Below, piece by piece: positions 15,983 to 25,095 of a stretch of DNA of 64,000 nt. This DNA comes from Geothrix sp. 21YS21S-2. GTDB lineage: Bacteria; Acidobacteriota; Holophagae; Holophagales; Holophagaceae. The notes under the pieces are model-generated. The model did not search any database and was not told the DNA's origin. It was given only the letters and a program-made list of their open reading frames with translations. The translations under genes and the position numbers were made by a program. The stretch covers positions 2,514,001 to 2,578,000 of the forward strand of contig NZ_CP132910.1 of assembly GCF_030846775.1 (NCBI RefSeq), given 5' to 3'. Numbering within the stretch: position 1 is the stretch's first letter; each line of letters starts with the position of its first letter.

Positions 15983-17815
15983 TCAGAATCGCCTGCGCAC
16001 CTCCACCCGGATGGCCTGGGGGTCGGCGGCCTTCAGATGCCGGTCCGCCACCGCCTCCCCGTCCGGGAAGCGGGAGGCGTAGTGGTACTGGTAGTTGTAT
16101 TTCTTCCAATTGAAGGCATTGATTACCTCCACCCCGAAGGACCAGCGGTCCAGGTCGACCTGGGCCTTCAGCTCCAGGGCGTCCTGGCGCCCGGCGGTGA
16201 CCGCCCCGTCCCCGGTGAGGGGCCGGACCCCCGTGCGCCGGACCCTGGCCTCCAGGCCCAGGCCCCGGTCCGACCAGCCCACGCCCAGGTACCCGGTGAG
16301 CGGGACCGAGCCCGGCACGTGGTCCAGGCCGTGGGCGGGCTCCTTGAAGGCGGCCCGGTTCCAGCCCCAGGCCAGCTCCGCGCGCCAGGGGCCGGTGCGG
16401 ACCTCGTTGTAGAGCTCGACGCCCTCGTGGCGGGCCGGGCCCCGGGCCGTGAAGGCGTTTTTCCCGGGATCGAAGAGGACCTCCGCCTCCAGGTCCAGGC
16501 GCCAGACCGTCAGGCTCGCCACCCAGGGGGCCAGGGGCCGGGTCTGGGCGCTCACCTCGGCGCTGGTGGTGCGGACCATGGGACGGGTGTCGCGGAAGGC
16601 GTCGCCGATGCGAAACCCCCGGCCGGCGCTGGCCGAGAAGACCGTGCCCTCCGCGGGCGAAAACGAGAGGCCGGCCCGGGGGCTCCCCAGGACCTGGCCG
16701 CGGTCCTGGGGCGACCAGGGTCCGGCCAGGGCGCTGACGCGGTTCCTGTGGGCGTCCAGGCGCATGCCCAGGAAGGCCTCCCACCCGCGGCCCAGGCGCA
16801 GGGCGCTCTGGCCGTGCAGGGTGCCGTGGTAGAGCCCCCCCCGCGCGGCCAGCCTGGGCGCGGGCGACGCCCCCAGGCGCTCCCGGTCCGCGGTGGGGGT
16901 CACTTCCGCGGTCACGCGGTCCGCGCGGGCCTGGAGGCCCAGGGTGTGCGTCCAGGCGCCCCGGTCCCAGGTCCGCTCGGAATCCATCCCCACGAAGGCC
17001 CTGCGGTCGACCTGCTCGGTCTGGTCCCCGTTCACGGGGTCCCGGAGGAAGAAGGTCCAGTTGTTCCAGATCCGCTGGTGATGGGCGCCGGCGTAGACGC
17101 GGACCCGGCCCGTCCGGCCCGGGCCCTCCCGGGCGGCAAGGCGCCAGCCCAGGAGCACGCGCTGGTTCCGGGTGCCGTCCCCCGCCCTGGCGTCGTCGGG
17201 AGTGCCGTCCCCGGTCCAGGGGCGCACGGGACTGGCGCCGCCGGCGTCGGTCCTGTCGTCCGAGCCCAGGAGGGTGAGGCTCCACCGGCCCCGGGGTCCT
17301 TCGCCGTCCTTGCGGAAGGCGGCGTTGAGGCGCGCCGACCCCGTGAGGTCGTCCCAGGGCCGCTCGTTGCGGGTGAGGTCCAGGGCGTACGTGACGCTGG
17401 ACGGGAGGGTCTCGGTCCACAGGAAGCGCGCGAAGCGGTCCGTGCGGGCCCCGCCGTGCGTGAACGAGAGGAAGGGCTCGCGCAGCGCGGGGACCAGCTC
17501 CATCGAGGCCCGCCCCGCCACGGCGGTCTGGGCCGAGCGGTAGGGGCCCTTGGCGTACTGGAAGCCCTCCACCACCTCGGGGATCACCAGGGCCTGGTCC
17601 AGGAAGCCGGGGCCGTGCACGTGGGAGGGCGTGTTGAGGGGGATGCCCCCCAGCTCCACCTCGAAATCGGTGCCGAATTCCAGCTCGAAGCCCCGGGCGA
17701 AGAACTGCGAGGACTCGGCGCCCGCCTGGGGAGGGCGGCGTCCCTCCGCCCCCTGGAGGCCGTGGCCCAGAAATGTCACATACAACATGCCTTCCAACAG
17801 CCGGTGCCTGGCCAT
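15983..17815 (-). CDS. TonB-dependent outer-membrane receptor, short form
   Basis: Protein of 610 residues made mostly of alternating beta strands and ending in Phe (VEVRRRF), the C-terminal signal for outer-membrane barrel insertion. The N-terminal third resembles the end of a TonB plug (QALVIPEVVEGFQYAKGPY), then 18-22 barrel strands are predictable by eye. The plug is shorter than usual and no TonB box, carboxypeptidase-like or STN domain is seen; only a weak signal peptide (residues 1-25) is present. ATG 17815 has GGAGG. The substrate is unknown, and no TonB/ExbB genes are nearby. Confidence 0.75.
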   Translation of the reverse strand: MARHRLLEGMLYVTFLGHGLQGAEGRRPPQAGAESSQFFARGFELEFGTDFEVELGGIPLNTPSHVHGPGFLDQALVIPEVVEGFQYAKGPYRSAQTAVAGRASMELVPALREPFLSFTHGGARTDRFARFLWTETLPSSVTYALDLTRNERPWDDLTGSARLNAAFRKDGEGPRGRWSLTLLGSDDRTDAGGASPVRPWTGDGTPDDARAGDGTRNQRVLLGWRLAAREGPGRTGRVRVYAGAHHQRIWNNWTFFLRDPVNGDQTEQVDRRAFVGMDSERTWDRGAWTHTLGLQARADRVTAEVTPTADRERLGASPAPRLAARGGLYHGTLHGQSALRLGRGWEAFLGMRLDAHRNRVSALAGPWSPQDRGQVLGSPRAGLSFSPAEGTVFSASAGRGFRIGDAFRDTRPMVRTTSAEVSAQTRPLAPWVASLTVWRLDLEAEVLFDPGKNAFTARGPARHEGVELYNEVRTGPWRAELAWGWNRAAFKEPAHGLDHVPGSVPLTGYLGVGWSDRGLGLEARVRRTGVRPLTGDGAVTAGRQDALELKAQVDLDRWSFGVEVINAFNWKKYNYQYHYASRFPDGEAVADRHLKAADPQAIRVEVRRRF

Positions 17816-17841
17816 TCCTCCCTCCGTTCGAAAAGCCGGCA

Positions 17842-17865
17842 GTTGGGCAACTAATCAAGCCCAAC
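17842..17865. promoter_or_regulatory. Inverted repeat upstream of the TonB receptor
   Basis: GTTGGGC (17842-17848) and GCCCAAC (17859-17865) flank a 10-base AT-rich centre, 27 bases before the receptor start. Position suggests an operator or 5' leader hairpin; the regulator is unknown. Confidence 0.3.
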
Positions 17866-17925
17866 GAAGGTGCCGGGTTTCCCCTGTGTGCGAGGAAAGG
17901 GGTCCTGGTTCAATGATTAATATAT

Positions 17926-17954
17926 GCAAGCCTCCGCCGGAGCCGGAGGCTTGC
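17926..17954. repeat. Hairpin between the receptor and carbonic-anhydrase genes
   Basis: A perfect 11-bp stem (17926-17936 with 17944-17954) with a 7-base loop lies in a divergent intergenic region, just before the carbonic-anhydrase start. With no converging gene it is not an obvious terminator; it could be a leader hairpin of the downstream gene. Confidence 0.45.
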
Positions 17955-17986
17955 GGTTCCGGGTATCGTGGGTTTCGAGGTGCACC

Positions 17987-18568
17987 GTGATTCTTCCTTT
18001 CCAAGGCATGGCTCCGCGCATCGGCGAACGGGTCCTGGTGGCCCCCAGCGCCACGGTCCTGGGGGACGTCGCCCTGGGCGACGACACGTCGGTGTGGTTC
18101 AACTGCGTCCTGCGGGGGGACGTGAACGCCATCGCCATCGGCCGCCGCGTGAACATCCAGGACTTCTGCTGCCTCCACGTCACCAACGGCAGGTGGTCGC
18201 TCACCCTGGAGGACGAGGTGAGCGTCGCCCACAACGTCATGCTCCACGGCTGCACCGTGCGCCGGGGCGCCCTGGTGGGCATGAGCACGACGATCATGGA
18301 CGGCGCGGAGGTGGGCGAGGGCTGCCTGGTGGCGGCCGGATCGCTCCTCAAGGAGGGCTTCAAGGCGCCGCCGGGAACCCTGGTGGCGGGGTGGCCCGCC
18401 ACGGTCAAGGGGCCCCTCTCGCCCGCGCAGCGCGAGCTGGTGGCCGGGATCTGGCCGCGCTACGTGCGCTACAAGGAGGCCTACTTCAAGGACGGCTGGC
18501 CCGTGGCGGTCTCCCCCGCAGCGGCCTTTCCGGAACCCGGGTTCCGGGAGGGGCATCTTTTCCCCTAG
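17987..18568 (+). CDS. Gamma-class carbonic anhydrase-like hexapeptide-repeat protein
   Basis: Protein of 193 residues with a left-handed beta-helix. The N-terminus MILPFQGMAPRIGERVLVAP is typical of the YrdA/CaiE/gamma-CA family. The metal ligands are visible as CCLHV, then SVAHNVMLHGC (three His in the usual spacing). Family members hydrate CO2 or are inactive homologues; activity is not certain. Start GTG 17987 follows GAGGTG and matches family N-termini; an ORF start 21 codons earlier runs through a hairpin and is rejected. Confidence 0.88.
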   Translation: MILPFQGMAPRIGERVLVAPSATVLGDVALGDDTSVWFNCVLRGDVNAIAIGRRVNIQDFCCLHVTNGRWSLTLEDEVSVAHNVMLHGCTVRRGALVGMSTTIMDGAEVGEGCLVAAGSLLKEGFKAPPGTLVAGWPATVKGPLSPAQRELVAGIWPRYVRYKEAYFKDGWPVAVSPAAAFPEPGFREGHLFP

Positions 18569-18622
18569 GGGGAGAAGGCCGATTTACGGCTAGACTTTCT
18601 TCCATTGAAACCCCAGAGCCCC

Positions 18623-19717
18623 ATGAGCCCCCTCCTCGTCCTCCGCGTCCACACCGATCTCCGCCTTGGCTTCGGGCACCTCGCCCGGGCCCTGGTGCTC
18701 CAGGAACACTGGCGCAGCCTGGGCGGCGCCGCCTGCATCGCCGTCTCCGGCGACGCCCGGGCCCGCATGGCGGGCCAGGGCCAGCACCCCTTCGACGGCC
18801 GGCCCCTGCCCTGCCGCGTCGTGGACCTGGGGGAGGACCTCCACGCGGGCCTGCCCGAGGCCCTCAAGGCCGAGGCGGACGTGGTGCTGGTGGACCTGTG
18901 GGACGCCACCCAGGCCGACGTGGCCGGCGCGCGGCCCCTGAAGGTCGCGCTCCTGGAGGACGAGGGCGACGCCCACGAGGTGGCGGACCTGCTCTTCCAG
19001 CCCTACCTGGAGGGCGTGAGCTGGCCGGCGTCCCCCCTGAAGGTCGTCAACGGCCGCAAGGTGCGCCCCCTGGAAACGACCCGCGGCGCCTGCCGCATCC
19101 TCCGGGGTTCCCACTACATCGTGGTGGATCCCCAGGCGCTGGCGCTGCGGCCCCGGCGCGAACCGCTCCAGCCCCTGGCGGTGCACAAGCTCCTCGTGAC
19201 CTTCGGCGGCACCGACGGCCCCGGGCTCGCGGCCCGCGCCCTCGAAGTGCTGCGGAGCCTGGCGGCCTCGGGGCGCTGGACCGGCGCCTGCACCCTGCTG
19301 GCCCCCCAGGGCCTGGAAGCCCCGCCCTTCCCGGGCTGCCGCATCCTCAAGAGCCTGCCCTCCCTCACCCGGCACCTCCAGGAGTTCGACGCCCTGTGGT
19401 GCGCCGGCGGCCTCACCCTCGCCGAGGCCCTGTGCATGGGCGTGCCCGCGGCCACCTGGGGCCAGAACGACCGGCAGCAGGTCATGCTCTCGGACATCGC
19501 GCGGGTCGGCGGCTGCCTCGACCTGGGCCTGGGCACCGACGCCGACCCCGAGGCCACCCGGGACGCCCTGGAGCAGTGGCTGGGTCCCGAGGGCCAGGAG
19601 ACGCGCCAGGAGCAGGTGCGCGACGGCATGGCCCTGATCGACGGCATGGGCGCCAGCCGCCTGGCCCAGGAGCTCTGGAGCCTCGCTTCATCTTCAAAAG
19701 AGTCCTTGACCCCTTAG
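18623..19717 (+). CDS. PseG/SpsG-like nucleotide-sugar hydrolase or GT-B glycosyltransferase
   Basis: Protein of about 364 residues. The N-terminus LVLRVHTDLRLGFGHLARAL matches the PseG/SpsG pattern (RVDxxxxxGxGHxxRxxxLA). The C-terminal half has VTFGGTDGPGLAARALEVL and CAGGLTLAEALCMGVPAATW, as in the PseG and MurG-like GT-B fold. PseG removes UDP in pseudaminic acid synthesis, but no other pse or flagellin genes are in the window, so the true substrate is unknown. ATG 18623 is preferred over TTG 18605; neither has a strong ribosome site. Confidence 0.7.
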   Translation: MSPLLVLRVHTDLRLGFGHLARALVLQEHWRSLGGAACIAVSGDARARMAGQGQHPFDGRPLPCRVVDLGEDLHAGLPEALKAEADVVLVDLWDATQADVAGARPLKVALLEDEGDAHEVADLLFQPYLEGVSWPASPLKVVNGRKVRPLETTRGACRILRGSHYIVVDPQALALRPRREPLQPLAVHKLLVTFGGTDGPGLAARALEVLRSLAASGRWTGACTLLAPQGLEAPPFPGCRILKSLPSLTRHLQEFDALWCAGGLTLAEALCMGVPAATWGQNDRQQVMLSDIARVGGCLDLGLGTDADPEATRDALEQWLGPEGQETRQEQVRDGMALIDGMGASRLAQELWSLASSSKESLTP

Positions 19718-19811
19718 GGGATCAACGATAAAGTTGTTGTTCTGCGCATCACTAGATGGGCAGCTTGACGATGGATTTCACATCGAATTCGTAGGTTTTC
19801 GGAGTTCGGCC

Positions 19812-20249
19812 ATGAGCACCTATTTCCCCAAGGGTCAAGACCTAGTCAATCGCAAGTGGTTCGTCGTCGACGCCACCGGGCTGCCCGTGGGCCGCCTGAG
19901 CACCGTCGTCGCGGACGTCCTCTCGGGCAAGAGCAAGCCGACCTGGACCCCCTTCATCGACACGGGCGACCATGTGGTGGTGATCAACGCCGCCAAGGCC
20001 GTCTTCACCGGCAAGAAGGCCACCCAGAAGTTCTACCGCCGCACGAGCACCCAGCCCGGCAGCATGGTCGAGGTCCGGGCCGACGTCATGAAGATCACCT
20101 TCCCCGGCCGCATCATCGAGAGCGCCGTGAAGGGCATGCTTCCCAAGGGCCCCCTGGGCCGCGCGATGTATCGCAAGCTCAAGGTCTACGACGGCGCCGA
20201 GCACCAGCAGCAGTCGCAGCAGCCCGAAACCCTGGCTATCAAGCTCTAA
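19812..20249 (+). CDS. rplM: 50S ribosomal protein L13
   Basis: 145 residues with the L13 core: WFVVDATGLPVGRLST, VVINAAKAVFTGKKA, and MLPKGPLGRAMYRKLKVYDGAEH. It is an early-assembly protein of the large subunit. ATG 19812 has GGAG upstream; the 26-codon upstream extension is not homologous and is dropped. First gene of an rplM-rpsI pair, with rpsI 15 bases downstream. Confidence 0.97.
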   Translation: MSTYFPKGQDLVNRKWFVVDATGLPVGRLSTVVADVLSGKSKPTWTPFIDTGDHVVVINAAKAVFTGKKATQKFYRRTSTQPGSMVEVRADVMKITFPGRIIESAVKGMLPKGPLGRAMYRKLKVYDGAEHQQQSQQPETLAIKL

Positions 20250-20264
20250 TCTACCGAGGCACAC

Positions 20265-20657
20265 ATGGCGATTTCCCAGAACTACGGAACCGGCCGGCGC
20301 AAGTCCTGCACCGCTCGCGTCTTCATGCGCCCCGGCACCGGCAAGGTCACCGTGAACGGCCGCACCGAGGAGAACTACTTCCCCAACGCCGTGCTCCGCA
20401 TGGTGGTGCACCAGCCGCTCGTGCTGGCCGAGATGGACGGCAAGTTCGACCTGATCGTCTCCGTCTCCGGCGGCGGCCCCGCCGGCCAGGCTTCGGCCAT
20501 CCGCATGGGCCTCTCCCGCGCCCTGCTCGGCTACAACGACCAGCTCAAGGGCATGCTCCGGCAGGCCGGCCTGCTGACCCGCGATCCTCGCATGAAGGAG
20601 CGCAAGAAGCCCGGTCAGATGGGCGCCCGCCGCCGCTTCCAGTTCTCGAAGCGCTAG
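20265..20657 (+). CDS. rpsI: 30S ribosomal protein S9
   Basis: 130 residues: [20 protein letters not shown] at the start, [19 protein letters not shown] in the middle, and the basic tail [11 protein letters not shown] that reaches the P-site tRNA. It is translated from the same transcript as rplM. A 10-bp hairpin follows. Confidence 0.97.
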   Translation: MAISQNYGTGRRKSCTARVFMRPGTGKVTVNGRTEENYFPNAVLRMVVHQPLVLAEMDGKFDLIVSVSGGGPAGQASAIRMGLSRALLGYNDQLKGMLRQAGLLTRDPRMKERKKPGQMGARRRFQFSKR

Positions 20658-20679
20658 TCTTTGGCAATGCGTATCAAGG

Positions 20680-20702
20680 ACGGGGAGATTCGATCTCCCC
20701 GT
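20680..20702 (+). terminator. Hairpin after rpsI
   Basis: A perfect 10-bp stem (ACGGGGAGAT with ATCTCCCCGT) with a TCG loop, 22 bases past the rpsI stop, followed by a T/G-rich stretch. It is a likely terminator or attenuator between rpsI and rpsB. Confidence 0.6.
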
Positions 20703-20716
20703 TCGTGTGTCTGACG

Positions 20717-20736
20717 GATTCCTCTCCGGAGGAATC
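20717..20736 (+). promoter_or_regulatory. Second hairpin in the rpsB leader
   Basis: GATTCCTC and GAGGAATC form an 8-bp stem with a TCCG loop, 71 bases before the rpsB start. Ribosomal operons are often controlled by protein binding to leader hairpins (S2 in this case); this one is a candidate only. Confidence 0.35.
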
Positions 20737-20807
20737 GATTCGGGCGGAGATTTCCCCTTCGCCCTCCATCCCCCGCGGCATCCGCCGCTCTCCCAGGGAG
20801 GCCTTCC

Positions 20808-21566
20808 ATGGCTGCCATTCAAATGAAGGAACTGCTTGAAGCCGGTGTGCACTTCGGCCACCAGACCAAGCGCTGGAACCCCAAGATGAAGAAGTACATC
20901 TTCGGCGCCCGGAACAGCATCTACATCATCGACCTGCAGAAGACGCTCCGCCTCTGGAACACGGCCGCCAACTTCCTCACCAAGGCCGCCAGCGAAGGCA
21001 AGAACTTCCTCTTCGTCGCCACCAAGCCCCAGGCCCAGGAGCTCATCGCCGAGCAGGCCCAGCGCTGCGGCGCCTACTACGTGAACAACCGCTGGCTGGG
21101 CGGCATGCTCACCAACTTCGCGACCATCAAGAAGTCCCTGGACAAGCTCAAGGAGATCGAGGCCACCCTCAACGATCCCGCGCGCACGGCCATGCTGACC
21201 AAGAAGGAGATCCTGACCCTGACCCGCTCCAAGGAGAAGCTCGAAGCCTCCTTCGCCGGAATCCGGGACATGCGTTCGGTTCCCGACGTCATCTTCGTCA
21301 TCGATCCGCACCGCGAGGACATCGCCATCACCGAGGCCGCCAAGCTGGGCCTGAAGATCGTCGGCCTGGTCGACACCAACTGCGACCCCGACAAGATCAA
21401 CTACGTCATCCCCGCCAACGACGACGCGATCCGCTCCATCCTCCTCTTCTCCGAGCGCGTGGCCGACTCCATCCTCGAAGGCCGCCAGTCCTTCCAGGAC
21501 AAGGGCGACAACGACAACATGAAGGCCATGATGGCCGAGAAGATGAACGAAGGCGGCGAGGCCTAG
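20808..21566 (+). CDS. rpsB: 30S ribosomal protein S2
   Basis: 252 residues with the family signatures LLEAGVHFGHQTKRWNPKM, NNRWLGGMLTNF, PDVIFVIDPHREDIAITEA and GLVDTNCDP. It is a late-binding small-subunit protein. Its own 150-base leader holds two hairpins. tsf follows 87 bases downstream, the usual rpsB-tsf order. Confidence 0.97.
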   Translation: MAAIQMKELLEAGVHFGHQTKRWNPKMKKYIFGARNSIYIIDLQKTLRLWNTAANFLTKAASEGKNFLFVATKPQAQELIAEQAQRCGAYYVNNRWLGGMLTNFATIKKSLDKLKEIEATLNDPARTAMLTKKEILTLTRSKEKLEASFAGIRDMRSVPDVIFVIDPHREDIAITEAAKLGLKIVGLVDTNCDPDKINYVIPANDDAIRSILLFSERVADSILEGRQSFQDKGDNDNMKAMMAEKMNEGGEA

Positions 21567-21653
21567 GCTTGGCTTTGAAGCGGTCGGTTGCCGGCTTCGA
21601 GCCCGGCGGCTGACCGCTCAGTTCTTACCACCGAATTTTCACAGGAGTTCGCA

Positions 21654-22316
21654 ATGGCATACACGGCCCTAGATGTGAAGGCCCTCCGGGACAAGACCGG
21701 CCTGGGCATGATGGACTGCAAGAAGGCCCTGGAAGAGAACGGCGGGGACATGGAAAAGGCCATGGACTACCTCCGCAAGAAGGGCCTGGCCTCCTCCGCC
21801 GCCAAGGCCGGCCGCATCGCCGCCGAGGGCATCGTCGAGTCCTACATCCACCCCGGCGGCCGCGTCGGCGTGCTCATCGAGCTGAACTGCGAGACCGATT
21901 TCGTGGCCCGCACCGAGAACTTCACCCGCCTCGTGCGCGAAGTGGCCATGCACATCGCGGCCCACGATCCCGCGCCCCAGTTCGTGACGAAGGAGGAGGT
22001 CACCCAGTCCTTCCTGGACAAGGAGAAGGAGATCGCCACCTCCCAGGCCCTGGCCACCGGCAAGCCCGCCGCCGTCGTCGAGAAGATCGTCGAAGGCAAG
22101 ATGAACAAGATCTACGAGGAAGTCTGCCTCCTGGAGCAGAAGTTCATCATGAACGGCGACCTCACCGTCGCCCAGCACCTCTCCGCCAAGACCGCCGAGA
22201 TCGGCGAGAAGCTCAGCATCCGCCGCTTCACGAAGTACGTGATGGGCGAAGGTCTCGAGAAGCGCAACGACGACTTCGCGGCGGAAGTCGCCGCCCAGGC
22301 CGCCGCCGCCAAGTAG
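21654..22316 (+). CDS. tsf: Elongation factor Ts
   Basis: 220 residues, a shorter form than the E. coli protein (283). The N-terminal UBA-like segment ([24 protein letters not shown]) and the [10 protein letters not shown] motif are clear; a single short core replaces the two-subdomain core. It is the nucleotide exchange factor for EF-Tu. ATG 21654 has AGGAG; 22 codons of upstream open frame are ignored. The Ala-rich tail ends before a strong terminator. Confidence 0.96.
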   Translation: MAYTALDVKALRDKTGLGMMDCKKALEENGGDMEKAMDYLRKKGLASSAAKAGRIAAEGIVESYIHPGGRVGVLIELNCETDFVARTENFTRLVREVAMHIAAHDPAPQFVTKEEVTQSFLDKEKEIATSQALATGKPAAVVEKIVEGKMNKIYEEVCLLEQKFIMNGDLTVAQHLSAKTAEIGEKLSIRRFTKYVMGEGLEKRNDDFAAEVAAQAAAAK

Positions 22317-22339
22317 GATTCCACCCTGTCCCATTGAGC

Positions 22340-22367
22340 GAGAAGGCGGCCCCTGTGCCGCCTTCTC
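22340..22367 (+). terminator. Terminator after tsf
   Basis: A perfect 11-bp stem (GAGAAGGCGGC with GCCGCCTTCTC) around a six-base loop, 23 bases past the tsf stop, followed by CATTTACGG. It separates the ribosomal block from fabD. Confidence 0.7.
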
Positions 22368-22384
22368 CATTTACGGAGGTACTT

Positions 22385-23323
22385 ATGAGCAAGACCGCGT
22401 GGCTGTTCCCGGGCCAGGGTTCCCAGGCCGTGGGCATGGGCGTTGCGCTGGCCGAGGCGGAACCCGCCGCCAGGGCCGTCCTCCAGGAGGCCGACAGCGC
22501 GCTCGGCTTCGACCTCTCCTCCCTCATGGCCCAGGGCCCCGAGGAGCAGCTCAAGCTCACCGAGCACACCCAGCCCGCCATCCTCACCCACAGCACCATG
22601 GTGGTCCGCGCCTACGGCGCGCGCCTGCCCAAGCCCGACTTCGTGGCCGGGCACTCCCTGGGCGAGTACAGCGCCCTGGTGGCCAACGGCTCGCTGCGCT
22701 TCGGCGACGCCGTGCGCACCGTGCGCGAGCGCGGCCGCGCCATGCAGGTGGCCGTGCCCGTGGGCGTGGGCGCCATGGCCGCCATCCTCGGCTCCACGGT
22801 GGCCGATGTGGAGGCCGCCTGCGCCGAGGCCCAGGCCCAGACCGGCCTGGTGGCCGTCCCCGCCAACTTCAACGGCCCCGGCCAGATCGTCATCGCCGGC
22901 CACGTCGAGGGCGTGGAGGCCGCCATGGAGATCCTCAAGGCCAAGGGCGTGCGCAAGATGATGAAGCTCCCCGTGAGCGCGCCCTTCCACAGCCCCCTCA
23001 TGGAGCCCGCCAAGGTGCACATGCAGCAGCTCCTGGGCGCCACGGTCTTCGCCATGCCCAGCTGCCCCCTGGCCAACAACGTGGACGCCGCCCTGGTGAC
23101 CGACCCCGCGGCCCTGCGGGACGGCCTGGTGCGCCAGATCCCGGGCGCCGTGCGCTGGGAGGCCCTCACCGCCCTGCTGCTCCAGGAGGGGGTCACCTCC
23201 TTCTTCGAGCTGGGCCCCGGCAAGGTGCTCAGCGGCCTCGTGAAGCGCCAGGCCAAGGAGGCCGGCATCGAGGTGACCGCCATCTCCATCGGCGCCCCCG
23301 AGGACCTGCAGGCCCTTGCCTAG
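22385..23323 (+). CDS. fabD: Malonyl-CoA:ACP transacylase
   Basis: 312 residues. It loads malonyl units onto ACP for type II fatty acid synthesis. Seen: [12 protein letters not shown], the nucleophile motif GHSLGE with Ser91, and His202 in [14 protein letters not shown] lies upstream of ATG 22385; the TTG-initiated extension across the tsf terminator is rejected. The aryl-polyene cluster has no malonyl transacylase of its own, so this copy may serve both pathways (inference). Confidence 0.96.
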   Translation: MSKTAWLFPGQGSQAVGMGVALAEAEPAARAVLQEADSALGFDLSSLMAQGPEEQLKLTEHTQPAILTHSTMVVRAYGARLPKPDFVAGHSLGEYSALVANGSLRFGDAVRTVRERGRAMQVAVPVGVGAMAAILGSTVADVEAACAEAQAQTGLVAVPANFNGPGQIVIAGHVEGVEAAMEILKAKGVRKMMKLPVSAPFHSPLMEPAKVHMQQLLGATVFAMPSCPLANNVDAALVTDPAALRDGLVRQIPGAVRWEALTALLLQEGVTSFFELGPGKVLSGLVKRQAKEAGIEVTAISIGAPEDLQALA

Positions 23324-23981
23324 CCTGGTCTACCTCCACGGCTTCGCCTCCGGTCCCCGCGGATCCAAGGGCGAGCACTGCCGGCTCTGGGCGGCGGCGC
23401 GGAACATCCCCTTCCTCGCCCCCGACCTGAACCTGCCGACCTTCGAGGCCCTCACCGTCTCCGCCCAGGTGGAGGCGGTGGAGGCCCTCCTGCGCACCCT
23501 GCCGCAACCCCCGGTGGTGGTGGGCAGCAGCCTGGGGGGCCTGGTCGCCGCCGCCGTGGCCCACCGCGGCGCGGCCCTGGCCGGGCTCATCCTCCTGGCC
23601 CCCGCCTTCGGCTTCGCCTCCCGCCGCCTGGAGGGGCCGCGGTGGGCCGGCTACCGGCGCCGCGGGAGCATCCCCATCTTCCACCACGCCCGCAACGCCT
23701 GGACCCGCCTGGGGCCCGAACTCCTGGCGGACCTGCCGGCGTGGGCGGACGACGGGAGGTGGCGGGTCGGGGCGCCCCTGGCGATCCTCCACGGGACCCG
23801 GGACGAATCGGTGCCGGTCCAGGTGAGCCGGGCATTCGCGGGCCGGCACGGCGGGGCCGATCTGCGGGAACTGGACGACGACCACGGCCTGCTGGGAACG
23901 GCCAGCCTGGAGGTGCTGGATGACCTCCTGGCCCGGATGTGCCAGGCCGCCCGCAGCGGGTCCGCATCGACAGGTCCCTGA
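23316..23981 (+). CDS. Alpha/beta-hydrolase, YqiA-like esterase
   Basis: 221 residues starting with TTG 23316, eight bases inside fabD, which implies translational coupling. Alpha/beta-hydrolase hallmarks: an oxyanion/HG motif (YLHGFASGP), nucleophile elbow GSSLGG, a late Asp (HGTRDESVP) and a His (DDDHGLLG). The small size and the N-terminal pattern resemble the YqiA/UPF0227 esterase group. The substrate is unknown; a role in acyl-thioester clean-up next to fabD is only a guess. Confidence 0.8.
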   Translation: MPSLVYLHGFASGPRGSKGEHCRLWAAARNIPFLAPDLNLPTFEALTVSAQVEAVEALLRTLPQPPVVVGSSLGGLVAAAVAHRGAALAGLILLAPAFGFASRRLEGPRWAGYRRRGSIPIFHHARNAWTRLGPELLADLPAWADDGRWRVGAPLAILHGTRDESVPVQVSRAFAGRHGGADLRELDDDHGLLGTASLEVLDDLLARMCQAARSGSASTGP

Positions 23982-24035
23982 CGACACGGGCCGCGGCGCA
24001 CGGTTCATCGGCCAGGTGAACCCTCCGGTTCAGGA

Positions 24036-24051
24036 CCTCCCGGCCGGGAGG
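24036..24051. terminator. GC palindrome between convergent genes
   Basis: The perfect 16-base palindrome CCTCCCGGCCGGGAGG lies just before the stop of the minus-strand hydrolase gene and after the plus-strand esterase gene. It is a candidate bidirectional terminator, without a T-run. Confidence 0.35.
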
Positions 24052-24055
24052 GCCT

Positions 24056-24622
24056 TCAGAACGGGCTCTCCGGCACCGCCTCCGAAAGCGTCGGCGCCAG
24101 CCGCGCCTGCCTCGCCAGCCGGGACCAGGCCGCCAGGACCAGGGCCGGGAGGCCGATCCAGAACAGTTCCGTCCACAGGCTGTGCAGGAAGTGCCACGTG
24201 TGCTCCCGCCCCAGGGGCAGGGGCGCGACCCTTCCGGGCTGCCACACGCAGGCCCAGCGGGTCTCGGAGAAGGGCATGAAGAGGGCCACGCCCACGCCGC
24301 CCGAGGTCAGGGCGTCCAGGAGCCCGTGGGACAGCGCGGCGATGGTCAGGCAGAGCCAGACGGCGCCACGGCGCTGGTCCCTTCGGTAGGCCAGGAGGAA
24401 GACGGCGGCGGCGATGAGCACGGCCGCGAAGAGGGAGTGGGCCGCCCCCCGGTGGTTGAGCACGTGGCCGCGGTGCATGTCCAGGAGGCTCACGAACCAG
24501 TCCAGGTCGGGCGCCATGGCGCAGCACGCGGCCAGGGCCCAGGTCCGCCGCGGGAGCTTGTCCCCGTGGAAGGCGGTGGTGATGGCGAGGCCGGCGGCGG
24601 CGTGGCCGAGAAGGGAGGGCAT
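24056..24622 (-). CDS. YdjM/DUF457-type membrane-bound metal-dependent hydrolase
   Basis: 188 residues with four to five hydrophobic helices. The pattern matches the family: N-terminal MPSLLGHAAAGL, APDLDW, NHRGAAHSLFAA and LSHGLLDALTSGG, giving conserved His/Asp residues for metal binding near the membrane surface. Family members are called LexA-regulated membrane hydrolases in E. coli; no biochemical function is established. ATG 24622 has a GGGAGGG site. Confidence 0.85.
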   Translation of the reverse strand: MPSLLGHAAAGLAITTAFHGDKLPRRTWALAACCAMAPDLDWFVSLLDMHRGHVLNHRGAAHSLFAAVLIAAAVFLLAYRRDQRRGAVWLCLTIAALSHGLLDALTSGGVGVALFMPFSETRWACVWQPGRVAPLPLGREHTWHFLHSLWTELFWIGLPALVLAAWSRLARQARLAPTLSEAVPESPF

Positions 24623-24709
24623 GGTGAACCTCGGGCGGGGTCCGGCAGCGCTCCGCCGGATCCACCATGCTAGGGAATCCCGGCGCCCGCCCTGCCACGG
24701 CGGTGTGAC

Positions 24710-25009
24710 TTACTCGCCCTTCACGGCCTTCTTGACGCCATGGCCCACGTCCTTGGCCCCGTCCCGGAAGCCGTGGCCCACCTTTTTCGCGCCCTCGCCG
24801 ACGGCCTTGCCGGCGGTCTTCGCGCCCCTGCCCACGGCCTTGCCGCCCTCCCTGGCTGCGTGGCCCACGGCCTTGGCGCCCTTCTTCACGGCGTGGCCGA
24901 CCTCCTTGCCCGCCTCCTTCACGCCTTCCACGACCCCGGGCTTCTCCTCCTGGGCCCGCACTGCGCCGCCGGTCAGGATCAGGGCCGTCACGGTCAATCG
25001 CTTCAGCAT
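24710..25009 (-). CDS. Secreted protein of 11-residue repeats (LEA-like)
   Basis: 99 residues: signal peptide (about 1-19, MLKRLTVTALILTGGAVRAQ) and then five or six imperfect 11-residue repeats of the type G-H-A-x-K-x-G-K-A-V, for example GHAVKKGAKAV, GHAAREGGKAV and GRGAKTAGKAV. Small hydrophobic residues recur with a period typical of amphipathic alpha-helices in LEA group 3 proteins; the protein is very Lys- and Gly-rich. It would be an exported, highly basic, probably disordered or membrane-lying helix. Function unknown. ATG 25009 has GGAGG. Confidence 0.7.
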   Translation of the reverse strand: MLKRLTVTALILTGGAVRAQEEKPGVVEGVKEAGKEVGHAVKKGAKAVGHAAREGGKAVGRGAKTAGKAVGEGAKKVGHGFRDGAKDVGHGVKKAVKGE

Positions 25010-25095
25010 GGCCGCCTCCGGCCTCCATTCTACCCCGGGCGCCCAGGGGCGCCGGATTGTAAGAAGCGCCCGGAATGGCATACTTACAGGTCCCC

